NCBI GenBank assembly: GCA_002412555.1
Contig: DHVH01000309.1
Location: 1-64,000 of the forward strand
Length of the DNA: 64,000 nt
From: Marinilabiliaceae bacterium UBA5213
GTDB taxonomy: Bacteria; Bacteroidota; Bacteroidia; Bacteroidales; Marinilabiliaceae
Direction of reading: 5' to 3'
Under the pieces are notes generated by a model, which saw nothing but the letters and a program-made list of their open reading frames with translations, made no database searches and was not told where the DNA came from. Made by a program: the position numbers and the translations under genes. Each line of letters opens with the position of its first letter. Positions within the stretch are counted from its first letter, which is position 1. Of this stretch, positions 53,889 through 64,000 are shown piece after piece.

Positions 53889-56747
53889 ATGACCAAACAA
53901 CCTGAAAATATACTGGAAGAGCAACTCATAACCCAATTACAGGAATTAGGTTATGAGAAGATAACCATCCCCAATGAAGATGCCTTACTTGTCAATCTGA
54001 AGACCCAATTGGAAAGGCATAATGGTGTTGTTTTTTCCGACAAGGAGTTTGATAAGGTCTTGAACATCCTGAGCAAAGGTTCGGTGTTTGAGAAGGCAAA
54101 GACACTCAGAGAAAAGCAACACATCATTCGTGACAATGGAGATAACCTCTATTTTGAATTTTTACAGACAGAGCATTGGTGTCAGAACCAGTTTCAAGTC
54201 ACCAATCAGGTTGCCATGGAGGGTAAGTATAAAAACCGCTATGACGTGACTATTCTTATTAATGGTTTACCATTGGTACAAATAGAACTTAAACGAAGGG
54301 GGTTGGAACTAAAGGAAGCATTCAATCAAGTGAACCGCTACCAACGTCACTCATTTGGTGCAAGTTCGGCATTGTTTCAGTACGTTCAAATATTTGTCAT
54401 CAGCAATGGCGTAAATACAAAATACTACGCAAATAATCGCTATCAATCCTTTAAGCAGACCTTTTTCTGGACGAACAGAGAGAACAAACGGCTGACCAAC
54501 ATATTAAATGGTTTCACAACCGATTTTCTTGAACCCTGCCACATCAGCAAGATGATATGCAAGTATATTGTTTTGAATGAAACCGCCAAAATATTGATGG
54601 TACTGCGACCTTATCAATATTATGCAGTGGAAGCACTCATTGATCGTGTGAAGCACAGCCGAAAAAACGGGTATATCTGGCACACCACAGGCAGTGGCAA
54701 AACCCTCACATCTTTTAAAGCCAGTCAGATTCTTACCAGGTTGCCGAAAGTACGCAAGGTGGTGTTTGTGGTCGATCGCAGAGATTTGGATTACCAGACC
54801 AATAAAGAATTCAATAGTTTCAGCAAAGGCAGTGTGGATGGAACAGACAATACACGTGCATTGGTAAAACAATTTACCGATGACACAAAACTCATTGTCA
54901 CCACCATCCAGAAACTGAATACCGCCATCAGTAAAAAGCATTTTCTGGAACAGATGGAGCAGATAAAAGATGAACGCATAGTGTTTATCTTTGACGAATG
55001 CCACCGCAGCCAGTTCGGTGAAACCCATCAACGCATCACCAGTTATTTCAGCAACATCCAGATGTTCGGGTTTACAGGGACTCCCATTTTTGCCGACAAT
55101 GCCGTTAAAAATGAAATGGGCAAACGCACCACCAAAGAACTGTTTGGCGAATGCCTGCACAAATATGTTATTACAGATGCCATCAGAGATGAAAACGTGT
55201 TGAAGTTCTCGGTGGAATATGTGGGCAAATACCAGCGAAAAGATAGTGCTACGGAAATCGACATTCAAGTAGAAGACATTGATGTTCCTGAATTGATGGA
55301 ATCATCACAGCGCATTGAAAAGATTTCGGATTACATCATTACAAACCATAAGCGAAAAACGCATAACAAAGAGTTTACAGCCATGTTTTGCGTCAGCAGT
55401 GTTGCTGTATTGATTAAGTATTATGAAGCCCTGCAAAGCAAGAAAATGCTTGGCCAGCACGATTTAAAAATTGCTACCATATTCTCCTACACCGCAAATG
55501 AAGAAGATATGGATGCCAATGGTTTTATACCCGATGAAATACCCATTGCTGCTGAAGATGCTGCACCCTATGTGACCAACCAGCACACACGTGAAAAACT
55601 GGACAACTGTATCAATGATTACAATCAGATGTTTGGTTCGTCCTTTTCTACCAAAGACAGCCAGAGTTTCTACAACTATTATAACGACATCTCGAAGAAG
55701 GTAAAAGAACGAAAAATTGACCTGTTGGTAGTGGTGAATATGTTTCTGACAGGGTTTGACAGTCCTGCTCTCAACACTCTTTATGTTGATAAAAATCTGA
55801 AATATCATGGACTGATACAAGCCTATTCCCGCACCAACCGCATTATTAATGAACTTAAATCTCAGGGCAATATAGTGGTATTCCGCAATCTGAAAGAAGC
55901 CACCGATGAAGCCATTACCCTATTCAGTAATAAAGATGCCATTGAAGAGATAATCATGAAACCGTATGAAGACTATACGGAAGCATTCAATACGGCATAC
56001 AAAGCATTACTTGAGATAACCCCTACGGTGGATAGCGTCAATGAACTCCAAACCGAAGAAGATGAACTAAAGTTCATCAAAGCATTCCGTGATTTGATGC
56101 GGGTTAAAAATGTGCTCACCTCCTTTTCTGATTTCACATGGGAAGATTTGGAGATGAATGAGCAGCTATTCGAAGACTACAAAAGCAAATACCTTGATCT
56201 TCATGATAAAACAAAAAGTGACAAGGACAAGGAGAAAGTGAGCATCTTGGACGATGTGGATTTTGAACTGGAACTGATCCACCGTGATGAAATCAATGTT
56301 ACCTATATCATTCAACTACTGATAAAACTCAGTGCCAACCAGAAGAAGGATGCTGAACAGATAGAAAAAGAGATTACCAATTTACTAAATACCGAAGTGC
56401 AACTCCGTAGTAAAAAGGAGTTAATTGAAAGATTTATAAATGAGAATCTACCCGTCATTAACAATACCGATGACATCCCTCAGGAATTTGATAAATTTTG
56501 GAATGAAGAACAGGAAAAATCATTTCTGAAACTGGTGAAAGAAGAAAACCTCTCACGTGAACGCACTCAGGCATTAATTGAAACCTATCTGTACAGCGAA
56601 AAAGAACCTATGCGTGATGAGATCTTGGAACTTCTGGAGGGTGAAAGACCGACCCTGCTTAAACGCAAAAAAACAGGTGACAGAATATTGAATAAGATAG
56701 TGGGATTTGTGGAGACCTTTATTAATGGAATGGTTGGTGGGAAATAA
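53889..56747 (+). CDS. hsdR: Type I restriction endonuclease subunit HsdR
   Basis: ATP-dependent translocase/nuclease subunit, 952 residues from ATG 53889 (MTKQPENILEEQLITQL). The 52-residue upstream extension has no family character. The N-terminal nuclease region (about 1-200) includes YDVTILINGLPLVQIELKRRG, the D...ExK-type motif. The helicase domain has Walker A WHTTGSGKTLTSF, DECHRSQFGETH (DEAD-like), FTGTPIF, and VVNMFLTGFDSPALNTLYVDK with QAYSRTNR (motif VI). A helical C-terminal domain would contact HsdM. It is separated from hsdS by two accessory genes. Confidence 0.95.
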   Translation: MTKQPENILEEQLITQLQELGYEKITIPNEDALLVNLKTQLERHNGVVFSDKEFDKVLNILSKGSVFEKAKTLREKQHIIRDNGDNLYFEFLQTEHWCQNQFQVTNQVAMEGKYKNRYDVTILINGLPLVQIELKRRGLELKEAFNQVNRYQRHSFGASSALFQYVQIFVISNGVNTKYYANNRYQSFKQTFFWTNRENKRLTNILNGFTTDFLEPCHISKMICKYIVLNETAKILMVLRPYQYYAVEALIDRVKHSRKNGYIWHTTGSGKTLTSFKASQILTRLPKVRKVVFVVDRRDLDYQTNKEFNSFSKGSVDGTDNTRALVKQFTDDTKLIVTTIQKLNTAISKKHFLEQMEQIKDERIVFIFDECHRSQFGETHQRITSYFSNIQMFGFTGTPIFADNAVKNEMGKRTTKELFGECLHKYVITDAIRDENVLKFSVEYVGKYQRKDSATEIDIQVEDIDVPELMESSQRIEKISDYIITNHKRKTHNKEFTAMFCVSSVAVLIKYYEALQSKKMLGQHDLKIATIFSYTANEEDMDANGFIPDEIPIAAEDAAPYVTNQHTREKLDNCINDYNQMFGSSFSTKDSQSFYNYYNDISKKVKERKIDLLVVVNMFLTGFDSPALNTLYVDKNLKYHGLIQAYSRTNRIINELKSQGNIVVFRNLKEATDEAITLFSNKDAIEEIIMKPYEDYTEAFNTAYKALLEITPTVDSVNELQTEEDELKFIKAFRDLMRVKNVLTSFSDFTWEDLEMNEQLFEDYKSKYLDLHDKTKSDKDKEKVSILDDVDFELELIHRDEINVTYIIQLLIKLSANQKKDAEQIEKEITNLLNTEVQLRSKKELIERFINENLPVINNTDDIPQEFDKFWNEEQEKSFLKLVKEENLSRERTQALIETYLYSEKEPMRDEILELLEGERPTLLKRKKTGDRILNKIVGFVETFINGMVGGK

Positions 56748-56770
56748 TTTGGCTCCAAAAATGGAAATTA

Positions 56771-57730
56771 ATGACAAGAATTGAGACAATTATTGAATTT
56801 GAATATGGAATTCCTTGTAAAAAGGATGTTTTAGGAGCTGAGTTTCCGATTATGATTGGGGAGCTAAGAGGAACTATTGCTTTCCCCAACCTGCCAGAAA
56901 ATTTCAATAGAGAACTTAAAGAAGTCGATTTACGTCCTCCCAAAAATTCGAAATTATGCAAAACACTCTATGATTATGACAAAGAATGGGGGAGAATTAC
57001 CGATTCACAGGGGAATAGCTATGTGAAAAAATGCATGATTTGGTTTCCGTGCACTGCGGAAAACTATAAAGATATTAGCTTGGGTATTAACGAGAAGACT
57101 AATAATTACATAGACCAATTTATTTTATTTGTAGAGGTGTTAGCCAGAATTGCTATCGACGAGAATTCTTGTAAAGGTCTTTATATTACAGGGGGTAGTG
57201 ATTACCTCTATATTGATGAGTACCTTAAAATAAGTAGTGCAGATATCACTCCTTATGCCATAGTAGTGACCATAAACCCTGATAGTGATTTTGTCCCTGA
57301 ACAAATAATTAGGCAGGCAATTGAACATACCAACTCAAATCACAAAATTTGTGATGATCACCTTTTTTTAAGAGACTCAATATTTCATAAGAATAGGTAT
57401 GAATTCAGACGTGCTATTTTGGATGCAACAACAGCAATTGAAATAGCGCTAACAAAAAGAATTTTGGTTGAGTTTAAACATATGAATGTCCTTCCCGATG
57501 GTTTAATAAATTCAGTATTAAAAAAATTCCACAGTTTAAGAGGACGGATTGAATTAATGCAAAGTTTAGATATAGAATTACCCCTGAAGAAATCAGATTA
57601 TCTTGATTTCCTATCAAATGTTCGAAACAGAGCGATTCATGCAGGATACCAATCAAATTTAGATGAAGTTAAAAAGGTGATAGTAATAGCAACAAGAACA
57701 ATCGATCAATTTGGGAGCGATTTTAGATAA
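56771..57730 (+). CDS. HEPN-like protein next to the restriction genes
   Basis: A 319-residue protein I do not recognise as a named family. The N-terminal two-thirds is a mixed alpha/beta region (about 1-190). The C-terminal third is helical and HEPN-like. RRAILDATTAIEIALTKRI forms a first helix, and FLSNVRNRAIHAGY carries an R-x4-H motif (Arg285-His290), the catalytic signature of HEPN ribonucleases. It starts 23 bp after hsdR, so it is probably co-transcribed. A defence-associated RNase or regulator is a reasonable inference; activity is unproven. Confidence 0.68.
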   Translation: MTRIETIIEFEYGIPCKKDVLGAEFPIMIGELRGTIAFPNLPENFNRELKEVDLRPPKNSKLCKTLYDYDKEWGRITDSQGNSYVKKCMIWFPCTAENYKDISLGINEKTNNYIDQFILFVEVLARIAIDENSCKGLYITGGSDYLYIDEYLKISSADITPYAIVVTINPDSDFVPEQIIRQAIEHTNSNHKICDDHLFLRDSIFHKNRYEFRRAILDATTAIEIALTKRILVEFKHMNVLPDGLINSVLKKFHSLRGRIELMQSLDIELPLKKSDYLDFLSNVRNRAIHAGYQSNLDEVKKVIVIATRTIDQFGSDFR

Positions 57731-57993
57731 CCTTTTTCAGACAGAGGTATGTCAAACATATTTGTCTTTAATTTTGGAAAACTGAATACTATCTGCTACC
57801 CTTTGTTAACTGACTGGTAATTGCTTAATATCTATAATGGGAAAACCCTTAGTGCCTTATACACCAAGGTTTTTCAAAAAAAAACTTAGTTTATGATAAT
57901 CTTTAAATAAATACTCAATTTGAGCAAAACGGACTGGATTTCATCGAAAAAAAATACACTCCCATTAAATTGCATATTCTGTTTTATCCGGGT

Positions 57994-59273
57994 TCTGCTA
58001 CCGCGACAAAAGGGTGCTCGAGAAATTTCCGGATGGGTCAGATGTGCCTAAAGAACATGCCTTGCGACACAGCGATTGGCTGTCTTTCATGTACAAACGT
58101 CTGAACCTGGCGCAAAAGCTGCTTAAACCTGAGGGAGTTATTTTTATTTCAATCAACGAAGAAGTGTATGCGCAACTTAAACTATTGTGCGATAGAATCT
58201 TTCAGGGTACTAATTACATGACTTCATTTACTGTGAAGGTCAGGCATGAAGATCGTATTTTGAAAGGCGATAAGGACTTTCATGAAACGACTGAGCAACT
58301 CCTCATGTATAGAAAATCACCTGAGTTTAAAGCCATCAAACGTTTGCAGGACAATACATCGATTGATAAGTATGTTTTTGCGATTGAAGAATTAACAGAT
58401 AAGCCTGAAAAAATAAGGATGGGTTCAAAAGACGTGCTTGTATTCAAGCCAAATGAGTATAGAATTGTACGGTCGGAGCCATTCATTGAAAAATTTCAAA
58501 AAATTAATATTCGGGGATCTCTTAAGGAAGGCAATAGCTCCGGCCGTTTTCATATGCAACACCTCGAAGCAAGGAATCACCTGTTCAATTATTTGTATAA
58601 GGTCCCCGATATGGGGGATGATGCTTGTGGTCACCGGTATTTTTTGTCGCGAAAATCCGAGGATCAACATAACGGTTCTTATTTTCAGGGTGTGCCCATA
58701 GGCAAGGACGATATTAAGGAAGTACCTTATCCAAATTTTCTTGATTTTGAGGAGGCTTTCAATAATGTTGGCTATGAAGGTGGTGTGGAGTTTCGCAATG
58801 GGAAGAAACCGGTAGATTTTATAAAGTTTTTATTTTCGATAGGAAGCACCAATAAGAATGCAGTCATCCTTGATTTTTTTGCCGGAAGTGGATCAACCGG
58901 ACATGCAGTGATGGAACAAAACAACATTGATGGGGGCCGGCGTCAGGTGATCTTATGCACCAATAATGAAAACAATATAGCCAACGAGGTGACCTATCCC
59001 AGAATTAAAAATCTAATCACCGGATATATTCAAACCAAAAACCATAAAGTCATTCTTTATGAACTGCTACTAAACCCAATAAACCTATCTGATAACACAG
59101 CCATATTGGCAGCCAAAGAAAAATTCCTCTCTGATGCATTTAAGGAACGGTACGACGAAGTACATGAAGAGGTCCGAAAAAATCAATATAGCCTGTTTGG
59201 CATGATTAAAAAGTCCTCTGCCGTCAAGGGCTATGGTGGTTCCCTGAAATATTATCAGACCGCATTTGTTTGA
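57994..59273 (+). pseudogene. 5'-truncated type III restriction methyltransferase (mod)
   Basis: C-terminal part of a beta-class adenine methyltransferase. Visible are HSDWLSFMYKRLNLAQKLLKPEGVIFISINEE, a recognition region, and motif I VILDFFAGSGSTGHAVMEQN. Readable homology begins around FCYRDKRVLEKF, and a stop codon lies shortly upstream (57966-57968). The N-terminal catalytic DPPY motif (motif IV), which in this class precedes the region seen, is therefore missing. The first usable start is a GTG at 58014. No res gene follows. This is best read as a decayed remnant. Confidence 0.82.
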
Positions 59274-59292
59274 ATCCTTGAATTTCCAGCCG

Positions 59293-59325
59293 AAAAAAAG
59301 GAGCTGCCCTTTTGGACAGCTCCTT
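59293..59325 (-). terminator. Terminator of the sdhCAB operon
   Basis: Minus-strand hairpin: AAGGAGCTG (59298-59306) pairs with CAGCTCCTT (59317-59325). The run of seven A at 59293-59299 gives a U tract. It begins 23 bp past the sdhB stop. Confidence 0.85.
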
Positions 59326-59348
59326 GCTATATAAAAGATCTGATGATC

Positions 59349-60104
59349 TTAGTCCTGGATTTTGGCGACCAAAAACTCGCGGTTGAGGCGAGCGATATTG
59401 GCCAGGGAAATGCCTTTGGGGCATTCCACTTCACAGGCACCTGTGTTGGTACAGTTACCAAAGCCGAGATCATCCATTCGGGCCACCATGTTTTTGGCAC
59501 GGCGGGCAGCTTCTACTCTGCCTTGTGGCAACAGGGCCAGCTGGCTGACTTTGGCAGAAACAAACAACATGGCAGAGCCGTTTTTACAGGCCGCTACGCA
59601 GGCACCACATCCGATGCATGAAGCAGCATCCATGGCCTCATCGGCCTCATCCTTTGAAATAGGCAGGGCGTTGGCATCGGGTATACCGCCGGTATTCACC
59701 GAAACGTAACCACCGGCTGCAATGATTTGGTCAAAAGCGGTACGGTCAACAATCAGGTCTTTAATGACCGGAAAACCAGCCGAACGCCAAGGCTCAATGG
59801 TAATGGTTTCGTTATTTTTGAATTTGCGCATGTGCAACTGGCAGGTCGTAATGTCGTCATCGGGCCCGTGGGGGCGACCGTTGATGTACAGAGAACACAT
59901 GCCACAGATGCCTTCGCGACAGTCGTGATCGAAGGCTATCGGCTCTTTGCCTTCGTTGACAAGCTGCTCGTTCAAAATGTCCATCATTTCGAGGAACGAA
60001 CTGTCTGTTGAGATATTGTCCAGTTTGAAGGTTTCAAAGCGGCCCTTGTCGCGGGCGTTTTGTTGTCTCCAGACCTTAAGTTTGATGTTTATATTGTTTT
60101 CCAT
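59349..60104 (-). CDS. sdhB: Succinate dehydrogenase/fumarate reductase iron-sulfur subunit
   Basis: Electron-transfer subunit, 251 residues. The [2Fe-2S] ligands lie in [27 protein letters not shown]; the [4Fe-4S] and [3Fe-4S] ligands lie in [17 protein letters not shown] and [15 protein letters not shown]. It is the last gene of the C-A-B order typical of Bacteroidota type B complexes, 37 bp after sdhA. It passes electrons between the flavoprotein and the heme-bearing membrane subunit. The direction in vivo (succinate oxidation or fumarate reduction) cannot be decided here. Confidence 0.96.
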   Translation of the reverse strand: MENNINIKLKVWRQQNARDKGRFETFKLDNISTDSSFLEMMDILNEQLVNEGKEPIAFDHDCREGICGMCSLYINGRPHGPDDDITTCQLHMRKFKNNETITIEPWRSAGFPVIKDLIVDRTAFDQIIAAGGYVSVNTGGIPDANALPISKDEADEAMDAASCIGCGACVAACKNGSAMLFVSAKVSQLALLPQGRVEAARRAKNMVARMDDLGFGNCTNTGACEVECPKGISLANIARLNREFLVAKIQD

Positions 60105-60141
60105 GATTAAACTCCATTTAATAAGTTGAATTGGCTGACCA

Positions 60142-62082
60142 TTACTTGTAATTACGCTGAACCAGCGGGACCTCTACGAAATCAAGCTTCTCTTCATGTT
60201 TCACGGGTTCCTTGTCATCCCCCTGGTATTCCCAGCATGAAACGTAAGCGTATTGCTCGTCATGGCGCAAAGCTTCCCCTTCAGGAGTCTGGTGTTCTTC
60301 ACGGAAGTGACCACCGCACGACTCTTCACGGTCGTAGGCATCCAAGGCCATTAGCTCGCCAATTTCGATAAAGTCGGCCACACGGTTGGCCTTTTCAAGT
60401 TCAACGTTCATACCATCGTTGGATCCTGGGATGCGTACATTGCTCCAGAATTCTTTTTTGATGGCACGGATTTTTTCAATGGCGTTTTCTAAGCCTTCTT
60501 TGTTACGGCCCATGCCAACGAAATCCCACATGACCAAACCAAGTTCCTTGTGCAGACTGTCCACCGAACGCTGTCCATTGATCGAAAGCAGTTGGTTCAG
60601 GCGGTCCTGAGATTCTTTTTCAGCTTCAACAAATTCTGTTTCATCACCCGTCATACGCGGCGTACCAATGTCATCCGCCAAGTAGTTCTGAACGGTGTAA
60701 GGCAATACAAAATAGCCGTCGGCCAGTCCCTGCATCAAAGCAGAGGCACCCAGGCGATTGGCGCCATGGTCGGAGAAGTTGGCCTCTCCGGCACAGAACA
60801 ATCCGGGAACGGATGTTTGCAGTTCATAATCTACCCAAATACCACCCATGGTATAGTGAATGGCGGGGTAAATCATCATGGGCGTATCGTAAGGATTGTC
60901 GTCCACAATTTTTTCATACATCTGGAAAAGGTTGCCGTAACGGGCGCGAATGGTAGCTTCACCCAAACGCTCAATCGATTCTTTGAAATCAAGGTAAACG
61001 GCTAAGCCGGTGTTACCAACGCCATAGCCCGCATCGCAACGCTCTTTGGCGGCGCGTGAAGCCACGTCACGTGGCACCAGGTTACCAAAGGCAGGATATC
61101 TGCGCTCCAGGTAATAATCGCGATCCACTTCCGCAATTTGTGTCGGCCTCATTTTGCCGGCCCGAATGGCTTCTGCATCTTCTTTTTTCTTAGGTACCCA
61201 GATGCGGCCATCGTTACGCAAGGATTCTGACATCAAGGTCAGCTTGCTCTGAAACTCGCCATGTACCGGAATACAGGTGGGGTGAATCTGCGCAAAACAG
61301 GGATTGGCAAATAGGGCGCCTTTTTTATAGGCCTGCAAGGCCGCTGAGCCGTTGGAGCCCATGGCGTTGGTCGACAGGAAAAAGGTGTTGCCGTAACCAC
61401 CGGTAGCCAAAACAACGGCGTGACCAAAATGGCGCTGGGTTTTTCCGGTGATCAAATCACGGGTGATGATACCGCGTGCTTTGCCATCCACCATAACGAT
61501 GTTAACCAATTCGTTACGGGTATATAAAGTCACAGTTTTTAATTCAACCTGACGCATCAGTGCCTGATAAGCGCCCAGTAGTAACTGTTGACCTGTTTGT
61601 CCCTTGGCATAGAAGGTACGGCTGACCTGTGCACCACCAAACGAGCGGTTGTCGAGCAAGCCGCCATATTCACGTGCAAAGGGCACACCTTGCGCCACGC
61701 ACTGGTCGATGATGGAGTTACTGACCTCGGCCAAACGGTAAACGTTGGCTTCGCGGGCACGGTAGTCACCACCTTTAACGGTATCGTAGAACAAGCGGTA
61801 AACCGAGTCACCATCGTTGGGATAGTTCTTGGCCGCGTTGATACCACCCTGAGCAGCAATAGAGTGGGCACGACGGGGAGAATCCTGAATGGTGAAGGCT
61901 TTTACGTTGAAGCCCATTTCGCCAAATGAAGCAGCCGCAGAGGCGCCTGCCAGACCGGTTCCAACTACAATGATGTCCAGTTTTCTTTTATTCGAAGGGT
62001 TCACCAATTTCTGGTGAGCTTTATAATTTGTCCACTTTTCAGCCATAGGGCCTTGTGGAATCTTTGCATCTATTTTTACCAT
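60142..62082 (-). CDS. sdhA: Succinate dehydrogenase/fumarate reductase flavoprotein subunit
   Basis: Catalytic FAD subunit, 646 residues. The Rossmann FAD-binding start is [21 protein letters not shown]. The flavin-linking region is [17 protein letters not shown], with the histidine to which FAD is covalently bound. Active-site segments include [14 protein letters not shown] and [35 protein letters not shown]. Length fits the longer Bacteroidota/epsilonproteobacterial type B flavoproteins. It lies between sdhC (20 bp) and sdhB (37 bp). Confidence 0.96.
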   Translation of the reverse strand: MVKIDAKIPQGPMAEKWTNYKAHQKLVNPSNKRKLDIIVVGTGLAGASAAASFGEMGFNVKAFTIQDSPRRAHSIAAQGGINAAKNYPNDGDSVYRLFYDTVKGGDYRAREANVYRLAEVSNSIIDQCVAQGVPFAREYGGLLDNRSFGGAQVSRTFYAKGQTGQQLLLGAYQALMRQVELKTVTLYTRNELVNIVMVDGKARGIITRDLITGKTQRHFGHAVVLATGGYGNTFFLSTNAMGSNGSAALQAYKKGALFANPCFAQIHPTCIPVHGEFQSKLTLMSESLRNDGRIWVPKKKEDAEAIRAGKMRPTQIAEVDRDYYLERRYPAFGNLVPRDVASRAAKERCDAGYGVGNTGLAVYLDFKESIERLGEATIRARYGNLFQMYEKIVDDNPYDTPMMIYPAIHYTMGGIWVDYELQTSVPGLFCAGEANFSDHGANRLGASALMQGLADGYFVLPYTVQNYLADDIGTPRMTGDETEFVEAEKESQDRLNQLLSINGQRSVDSLHKELGLVMWDFVGMGRNKEGLENAIEKIRAIKKEFWSNVRIPGSNDGMNVELEKANRVADFIEIGELMALDAYDREESCGGHFREEHQTPEGEALRHDEQYAYVSCWEYQGDDKEPVKHEEKLDFVEVPLVQRNYK

Positions 62083-62102
62083 AATCTCTGGTGATTAAAA
62101 AA

Positions 62103-62804
62103 TTAACCTTGATAGAATAAGTATTGCAACAGCGCGATGAGCGAGAAACCTAATCCCACTATCCAGGCATATAACTGTCCTACGGTATTGAGTCGTTTGC
62201 GCCATAGCTCGTTGCTGAAACCGATGGACTGCAAGGATGACCAGAAACCGTGCGACAGGTGAAGAGCCAGACCTATACCGGCTACCACATAGACAATCAT
62301 GATCCACAGGTAGCTAAAGGTCGCATTTACCAAGCGGTAGGCATTTTCTACTTCTGTGTCAACGCCACCAATGTTTACCAGGGTGTGCTCGAGCAATGGA
62401 TCGCCGGTGACTTTCATTTTTACCCAAAAATGAGCAATGTGTAATACAAGGAAAGCCAGAATGGTGACACCCAAAATAAACATGTTTTTGGAAGCCCAGC
62501 TAACGCCGGTGGTTTTGTTGCCGGAGGCATACCTGCTGCTGCCGCGTGCTTTGCGGTTTTGAATGGTTAGCAGAATGCCCCATACAATGTGAATCAAAAA
62601 TCCGACTCCCAATAAGGGTTCCATGATTTTGATGGCCGGATTGGTGGCCATGAAGTGGGCAGCTGCATTGAAGGTGTCACCACCATCTGGCACCAGTAAA
62701 AGCGAATTCACCGCGAGGTGAATTAGCAGAAACATCATCAGGAAAAGCCCTGATAACCCCATCAGCAACTTCTTCCCGATGGAAGAACAAAGTAAACTGC
62801 TCAT
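62103..62804 (-). CDS. sdhC: Succinate dehydrogenase cytochrome b subunit
   Basis: Membrane anchor, 233 residues with five hydrophobic helices, the single-anchor diheme (type B) form. Candidate heme-ligand histidines lie in MFLLIHLAVN, GFLIHIVWG, FLVLHIAHFW and GLALHLSHGFW. First gene of the operon. A TACCTTTG box (minus strand, 62992-62985) fits the -7 consensus, with a leader of about 175 bases. It exchanges electrons with menaquinone (inferred from type and phylum). Confidence 0.93.
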   Translation of the reverse strand: MSSLLCSSIGKKLLMGLSGLFLMMFLLIHLAVNSLLLVPDGGDTFNAAAHFMATNPAIKIMEPLLGVGFLIHIVWGILLTIQNRKARGSSRYASGNKTTGVSWASKNMFILGVTILAFLVLHIAHFWVKMKVTGDPLLEHTLVNIGGVDTEVENAYRLVNATFSYLWIMIVYVVAGIGLALHLSHGFWSSLQSIGFSNELWRKRLNTVGQLYAWIVGLGFSLIALLQYLFYQG

Positions 62805-63229
62805 AAAGATTTTGTTTTAATTTATTATGTCTATTGTTTAATTCTTTTGTAATGCTCGCTTCAATGCCAATACTGGACCGCTTTTATTTTTTAATGGCTT
62901 GCGGTTAAACACCTTGCCTTTTTGTTGGATCTGCGCTGTTCCGCCTATTGCATGAGAGGGCTGTAAAGCCCCTGTTTTGCGGTGCAAAGGTAGTCGCTTG
63001 GCGCACTATTTAAAAATAATATAAAGAAAAAGTTCTTTATTTATATCAGGTCTAATTTGATGGCAGAATTACTGAAACATAAATTGGTAGGGGTTAACAT
63101 ATTTTAGGTTTAGAGGGTTGTTTTCAATAGAAAATCAAAAACAAGATAAAAAAGTCCGGTTTAAAAATAGGATTTTTTTTGGGGATTGGCAAAGTCAAAA
63201 AAATGTTTTGCAACACAAAAGACATGGAC
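62805..63229. other. Intergenic region upstream of sdhC
   Basis: About 425 bp holding the sdh promoter (-7 box at 62985-62992), a small GGGCT/AGCCC hairpin (62958-62971) within the leader, and an AT-rich tract beyond. No gene, and no clear terminator for the beta-barrel gene to the right, was found. Confidence 0.4.
62985..62992 (-). promoter_or_regulatory. -7 promoter box of sdhCAB
   Basis: TACCTTTG on the minus strand matches TAnnTTTG. No TTG is visible at the usual -33 distance, so the assignment is moderate. Confidence 0.5.
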
Positions 63230-63865
63230 TTACCAAACAACGTAGGACATGCCTAAAGTCCACAGTGTATTGTACTGCCCATAATTATTCCAGGTGGTTT
63301 CGCCGCTGGAGTGGGGACGGATGGGGGTGACGGAGTTGGAATAGCCCAGATTGAAAAAGAGGGTTTCACTTATAGGGTAGGAAAAGCCCAATAGCAAATT
63401 GAGCTCTGCCGGGTTAAAGGAGCTGGGATCAGATGGCAGGGTGTAGCCGCCTTCGTTTTCTTCGTGTTGGGTCAGAATTGAAACGGATAGCCCGCCATGC
63501 ACCACGAGATTGGACAGGTAGCTGATGCTGGTGAAGCGCGACAAATCCTGAACGTAGAGTACTGGAACTTCAACATATTGCAGGGTAAAGCGGTAATCGT
63601 AATAGTTGTTGTGTTTGTTGGGTACAGAGCGACTGCCTTTTTGAATGTACATGACTTCCCCTTGGATATAAGCCTGCTGACCGATGGGTAAAAAGGTGAA
63701 AGCCGATGCATAAAAGCCCAGTTTGTTGGGGCCTGCCAGATTGTCGCCGGATACTTCAGAGGCTACCATGCCGCCTTTAAATCCACCCCCAAATTTTTGG
63801 GCGCAGAGTGTGGTGACAAAGAACCAAAAAATGCAAAAGATTAAGAAGCCGGAAATTGGACGCAT
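63230..63865 (-). CDS. Outer-membrane beta-barrel protein (PorT-like)
   Basis: A 211-residue exported protein. The signal peptide (MRPISGFLIFCIFWFFVTTLCAQ) precedes alternating amphipathic strands, with typical features of the small beta-barrel family: GGGFKGGMVASEVSGD at the N-terminus, AYIQGEVMYIQKGS and YVEVPVLYVQ centrally, and a final aromatic strand ending YVVW. PorT, SprT and many unassigned proteins share this pattern, so a specific role is not claimed. It is transcribed toward sdhC with a 425-bp gap, hence probably separate. Confidence 0.8.
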   Translation of the reverse strand: MRPISGFLIFCIFWFFVTTLCAQKFGGGFKGGMVASEVSGDNLAGPNKLGFYASAFTFLPIGQQAYIQGEVMYIQKGSRSVPNKHNNYYDYRFTLQYVEVPVLYVQDLSRFTSISYLSNLVVHGGLSVSILTQHEENEGGYTLPSDPSSFNPAELNLLLGFSYPISETLFFNLGYSNSVTPIRPHSSGETTWNNYGQYNTLWTLGMSYVVW

Positions 63866-64000
63866 AATTATTTATCTAGTTTTATTGCACTAAGATAATG
63901 TTTTTGAAGAGAACTGGAAAAACGGCCAAAGTGTAATCAACAGAATTGCTCAATAGGACATTTTTTCAAGACGGGATAGCTCTCGGATCCAGGCATCGTG

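Noticed and set aside
54504..55268. 254-residue minus-strand open frame
   Set aside because: It is antisense to the HsdR helicase domain, with no domain features and composition typical of a shadow frame.
1..64000. CRISPR array or transposase
   Set aside because: No regularly spaced repeats, cas-like proteins or transposase motifs were seen on either strand by eye.

Overview
The window comes from a Bacteroidota chromosome. The evidence is secreted proteins ending in type IX secretion (T9SS) sorting domains, promoters of the TTTG-N20-TAnnTTTG kind, a type B succinate dehydrogenase ordered C-A-B, and overall similarity to marine or anaerobic Bacteroidia. The Marinilabiliales are possible, but that is an impression and not a result. 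No rRNA, CRISPR array, transposase or integrase was seen.

Layout. 1-7.7 kb holds housekeeping and accessory genes: dGTPase, RluA-type pseudouridine synthase, AbgT transporter, a hypothetical protein, a CPBP membrane protease and a secreted Ig-repeat protein. 7.8-14.2 kb is a MacAB-TolC-like efflux operon (ATPase, two permeases, adaptor, outer-membrane factor) behind a possible sigma-54 promoter and a palindrome. 14.3-21.7 kb holds tsaB, a DUF3108 protein, larE, a cysteine-cluster protein, frr, a T9SS endonuclease I, a small membrane protein and efp. 21.9-28.3 kb is regulatory: an RsbU-like phosphatase, a hybrid histidine kinase and a propeller/LuxR membrane regulator.

28.4-41.2 kb is a beta-1,3-glucan (laminarin-like) locus of five T9SS-exported proteins: a discoidin/Ig binding protein, GH128, a small putative carbohydrate-binding protein, GH81 and a multimodular GH3. 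It has no SusC/SusD pair. The divergent propeller/LuxR protein is the likely regulator. Both transcription units carry the same 15-bp motif about 160 bp before their start codons.

41.2-45.9 kb is a tightly packed minus-strand signalling operon. Its first gene is a histidine kinase whose N-terminal three-helix domain matches the ethylene-binding domain of plant ETR1 at the Asp, Ile, Cys and His positions with identical spacing. A single-domain response regulator and a hybrid kinase follow.

46.3-48.8 kb carries tRNA-Leu(CAA), recO, an aminotransferase-like protein lacking the PLP lysine, and tRNA-Arg(CCT). 48.9-59.3 kb is a defence island: type I restriction-modification genes hsdM, hsdS and hsdR, with a DUF3800 protein and a possible nuclease between hsdS and hsdR. 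A HEPN-like protein and a 5'-truncated type III methyltransferase follow. 59.3-62.8 kb is the sdhCAB operon (minus strand), and an outer-membrane beta-barrel gene lies beyond it.
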